Origin: Rhodobiaceae bacterium UBA7378
GTDB taxonomy: Bacteria; Pseudomonadota; Alphaproteobacteria; RS24
DNA: 8,087 nt
NCBI GenBank assembly: GCA_002469805.1
Contig: DKNW01000012.1
Span: 500-8,586 of the forward strand
Direction of reading: 5' to 3'
Shown: piece by piece, positions 6,917 through 8,087 of the stretch
Numbering within the stretch: position 1 is the first letter of the stretch
How the letters are laid out: each line of letters begins with the position of its first letter
The notes under the pieces: model-generated
Seen by the model: the letters and a program-made list of their open reading frames with translations, nothing else
What the model was told of the DNA's origin: nothing
Databases searched by the model: none
Made by a program: the position numbers and the translations under genes

Positions 6917-7001
6917 GCGGGCGTGGCGGAATTGGTAGACGCGCTAGATTTAGGTTCTAGTGCCGAGAGGCGTGGGGGTTCAAGTCCCTCCGCCCGCACC
7001 A
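6917..7001 (+). tRNA. tRNA-Leu (anticodon UAG)
   Basis: An 85-nt class II tRNA that folds fully by eye. The acceptor stem GCGGGCG (6917-6923) pairs with CGCCCGC (6991-6997), followed by discriminator A6998 and an encoded CCA (6999-7001). The D arm is GCG/CGC around a GAATTGGTAGA loop. The anticodon stem CTAGA/TCTAG encloses loop TTTAGGT, with anticodon TAG at 6951-6953 reading CUN leucine codons. There is a long variable arm, as expected for Leu, and a T arm GGGGG-TTCAAGT-CCCTC with one G-U pair. Purine G37 and discriminator A fit leucine identity. It sits between the phosphatase gene and tig. Confidence 0.97.
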
Positions 7002-7022
7002 CAAGTTGATGTGAAAATGCGA

Positions 7023-7040
7023 GCCGACCCTGACGTCGGC
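7023..7040 (+). other. Hairpin in the tig leader
   Basis: A perfect 6-bp inverted repeat, GCCGAC-N6-GTCGGC, lies 21 nt after the tRNA 3' end and 12 nt before the tig start codon, directly ahead of its ribosome site. No T-tract follows, so it is not a normal intrinsic terminator. It could be a processing signal between tRNA and mRNA, a 5' mRNA stabiliser, or chance. Confidence 0.4.
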
Positions 7041-7052
7041 AATGGGGAAAAA

Positions 7053-8087
7053 ATGGACATTAAAGAAATAAGTGCCGAAGGGCTTTCGCGCGAGTTGCAA
7101 ATCACGGTGCCGGTCGCCGATTTGATTACCAAACTTGACGCGCGTATCGAAGAAATCAAAGGAACCGTTCAGTTAAAAGGGTTCCGCCCCGGCAAAGTGC
7201 CCGCGGCGCATATTCGCAAAACCTATGGCGACCAGCTTATGAGTGAAGTTATTCAGGAAACGGTGAACGAGACTAGCCAGCAAATGCTGAACGACCGAGA
7301 CGAACGCCCCGCCATGCAGCCAGAGATTAAGCTGGTCGGCGATGTTGATCCGGTTGTAAAGGGGGAAGGCGATCTGGTTTACGACATCGTTTTCGACATT
7401 ATGCCGACAATTGATCTGATTGATTTTGCCAAAGTCAAGCTGTCACGGCCGACGGTAGAGGTTGACGAAGAAAAAGTCGACGAGGCACTGGAACGTCTGG
7501 CGTCGTCGCGCAAAGATTATGAACCGCGCGGCAAAACAGCAAAAGCCAAGGACGGCGATCGTGTGAAGATCGACTTCATTGGCCGCATTGATGGCGAGGC
7601 TTTTGAAGGCGGTGCTGCCGATGGATTTGAGCTGGAGCTTGGATCTGGGCAGTTTATTCCCGGATTTGAAGACCAACTAATTGGCACGAAAGCTGGCGAC
7701 ACGAAAGATGTTGATGTGTCTTTCCCAGAGGAATATGGCAATGCAGAACTGTCTGGTAAACCAGCAATTTTCGAGGTGACGGTGCATGAGGTGAGCGCGC
7801 CGAAAGATGCTGAGATAAATGAAGAGTTTGCCACGGCACTGGGCATGGAAAGCCTTGAGAAATTGCGCGAAGCCATTCGCGACCAAATTGGCAATGATTA
7901 CAGCCAGATGTCACGTGGGCATTTGAAGAAAGACCTGCTCGACCAGTTGAGCGATGGGCATAGCTTTGACTTGCCGCCCGCGATGGTCTCGCTGGAATTT
8001 GACCAGATTTGGCAGCAGTTTCAGAACGAACTGGAACAGCAGGACCAGAAGATGGAAGATCTCGACGAAAGCGAAGATGATTTGCGC
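7053..8087 (+). CDS. tig: Trigger factor, partial (C-terminus beyond window)
   Basis: Ribosome-bound chaperone that shields nascent chains at the exit tunnel and has FKBP-type peptidyl-prolyl isomerase activity. The visible 345 codons hold the ribosome-binding domain (1 to about 115) with the signature GFRPGKVP (43-50) that docks on ribosomal protein L23, the PPIase domain (about 165-248: GDRVKIDFIGRIDGEAFEGG, LELGSGQFIPGFEDQLIG, FPEEYGNAELSGKPAIFEVTV), and part of the helical C-terminal chaperone domain, including an acidic Gln/Glu/Asp-rich stretch at 325-343. Full-length homologues are about 430-500 residues, so 90-150 are missing to the right. The ATG at 7053 follows a GGGGA ribosome site; an ATG at 7042 is out of frame. 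The gene lies 51 bp after tRNA-Leu and may share its transcript. clpP and clpX commonly follow tig, which cannot be checked here. Confidence 0.97.
   Translation, partial: MDIKEISAEGLSRELQITVPVADLITKLDARIEEIKGTVQLKGFRPGKVPAAHIRKTYGDQLMSEVIQETVNETSQQMLNDRDERPAMQPEIKLVGDVDPVVKGEGDLVYDIVFDIMPTIDLIDFAKVKLSRPTVEVDEEKVDEALERLASSRKDYEPRGKTAKAKDGDRVKIDFIGRIDGEAFEGGAADGFELELGSGQFIPGFEDQLIGTKAGDTKDVDVSFPEEYGNAELSGKPAIFEVTVHEVSAPKDAEINEEFATALGMESLEKLREAIRDQIGNDYSQMSRGHLKKDLLDQLSDGHSFDLPPAMVSLEFDQIWQQFQNELEQQDQKMEDLDESEDDLR

Noticed and set aside
1..8087. Mobile element, CRISPR array, toxin-antitoxin or defence module
   Set aside because: No direct-repeat arrays, transposase or recombinase genes, terminal inverted repeats or anomalous-composition blocks were seen; all long genes are housekeeping or metabolic.

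Overview
The window reads as ordinary chromosomal DNA of an alphaproteobacterium of moderate GC content. The evidence is the alphaproteobacterial style of the ParE start (a GDLFDEN-like N-terminus followed by an Ala/Lys/Pro-rich linker), the glnB-glnA operon with a sigma-54-type promoter, a type I glutamine synthetase with an adenylylation tyrosine, and a tRNA-Leu directly upstream of tig. Genus cannot be decided from the sequence alone; a marine lineage is possible but not shown.

Layout: (1) positions 1-985, minus strand: the 5' part of parE (topoisomerase IV subunit B), cut by the window edge. (2) 1056-2390, plus strand, divergent from parE: an Old Yellow Enzyme family NADH:flavin oxidoreductase. 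(3) 2439-2462: a strong hairpin terminator serving the convergent glnA. (4) 4271-2492, minus strand: the glnB-glnA nitrogen-assimilation operon (PII signal protein, then glutamine synthetase), preceded by a near-consensus sigma-54 promoter and a candidate NtrC enhancer site. (5) 4627-6783, plus strand, divergent from glnB: a two-gene unit of a thiolase-like protein of the TLP1 type, which lacks the usual nucleophilic cysteine, and a histidine-phosphatase (phosphoglycerate-mutase-like) protein. (6) 6917-7001: tRNA-Leu(UAG) with an encoded CCA and a plausible promoter. (7) 7053 to the window end: tig (trigger factor), truncated at its C-terminus.

The genes mostly do separate housekeeping jobs: chromosome decatenation, ammonium assimilation and its signalling, translation and nascent-chain folding. 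The only tight functional unit is glnBA. There PII (with a conserved uridylylation Tyr51) senses nitrogen and carbon state and controls GlnA adenylylation (Tyr398), while the promoter architecture implies NtrC/RpoN control of the operon itself. The least understood part is the thiolase-like/histidine-phosphatase pair. I see no mobile element, CRISPR array, toxin-antitoxin or defence system, and I do not claim a novel system here; the more informative signals are the regulatory region at 4272-4626 and the degenerate thiolase active site.
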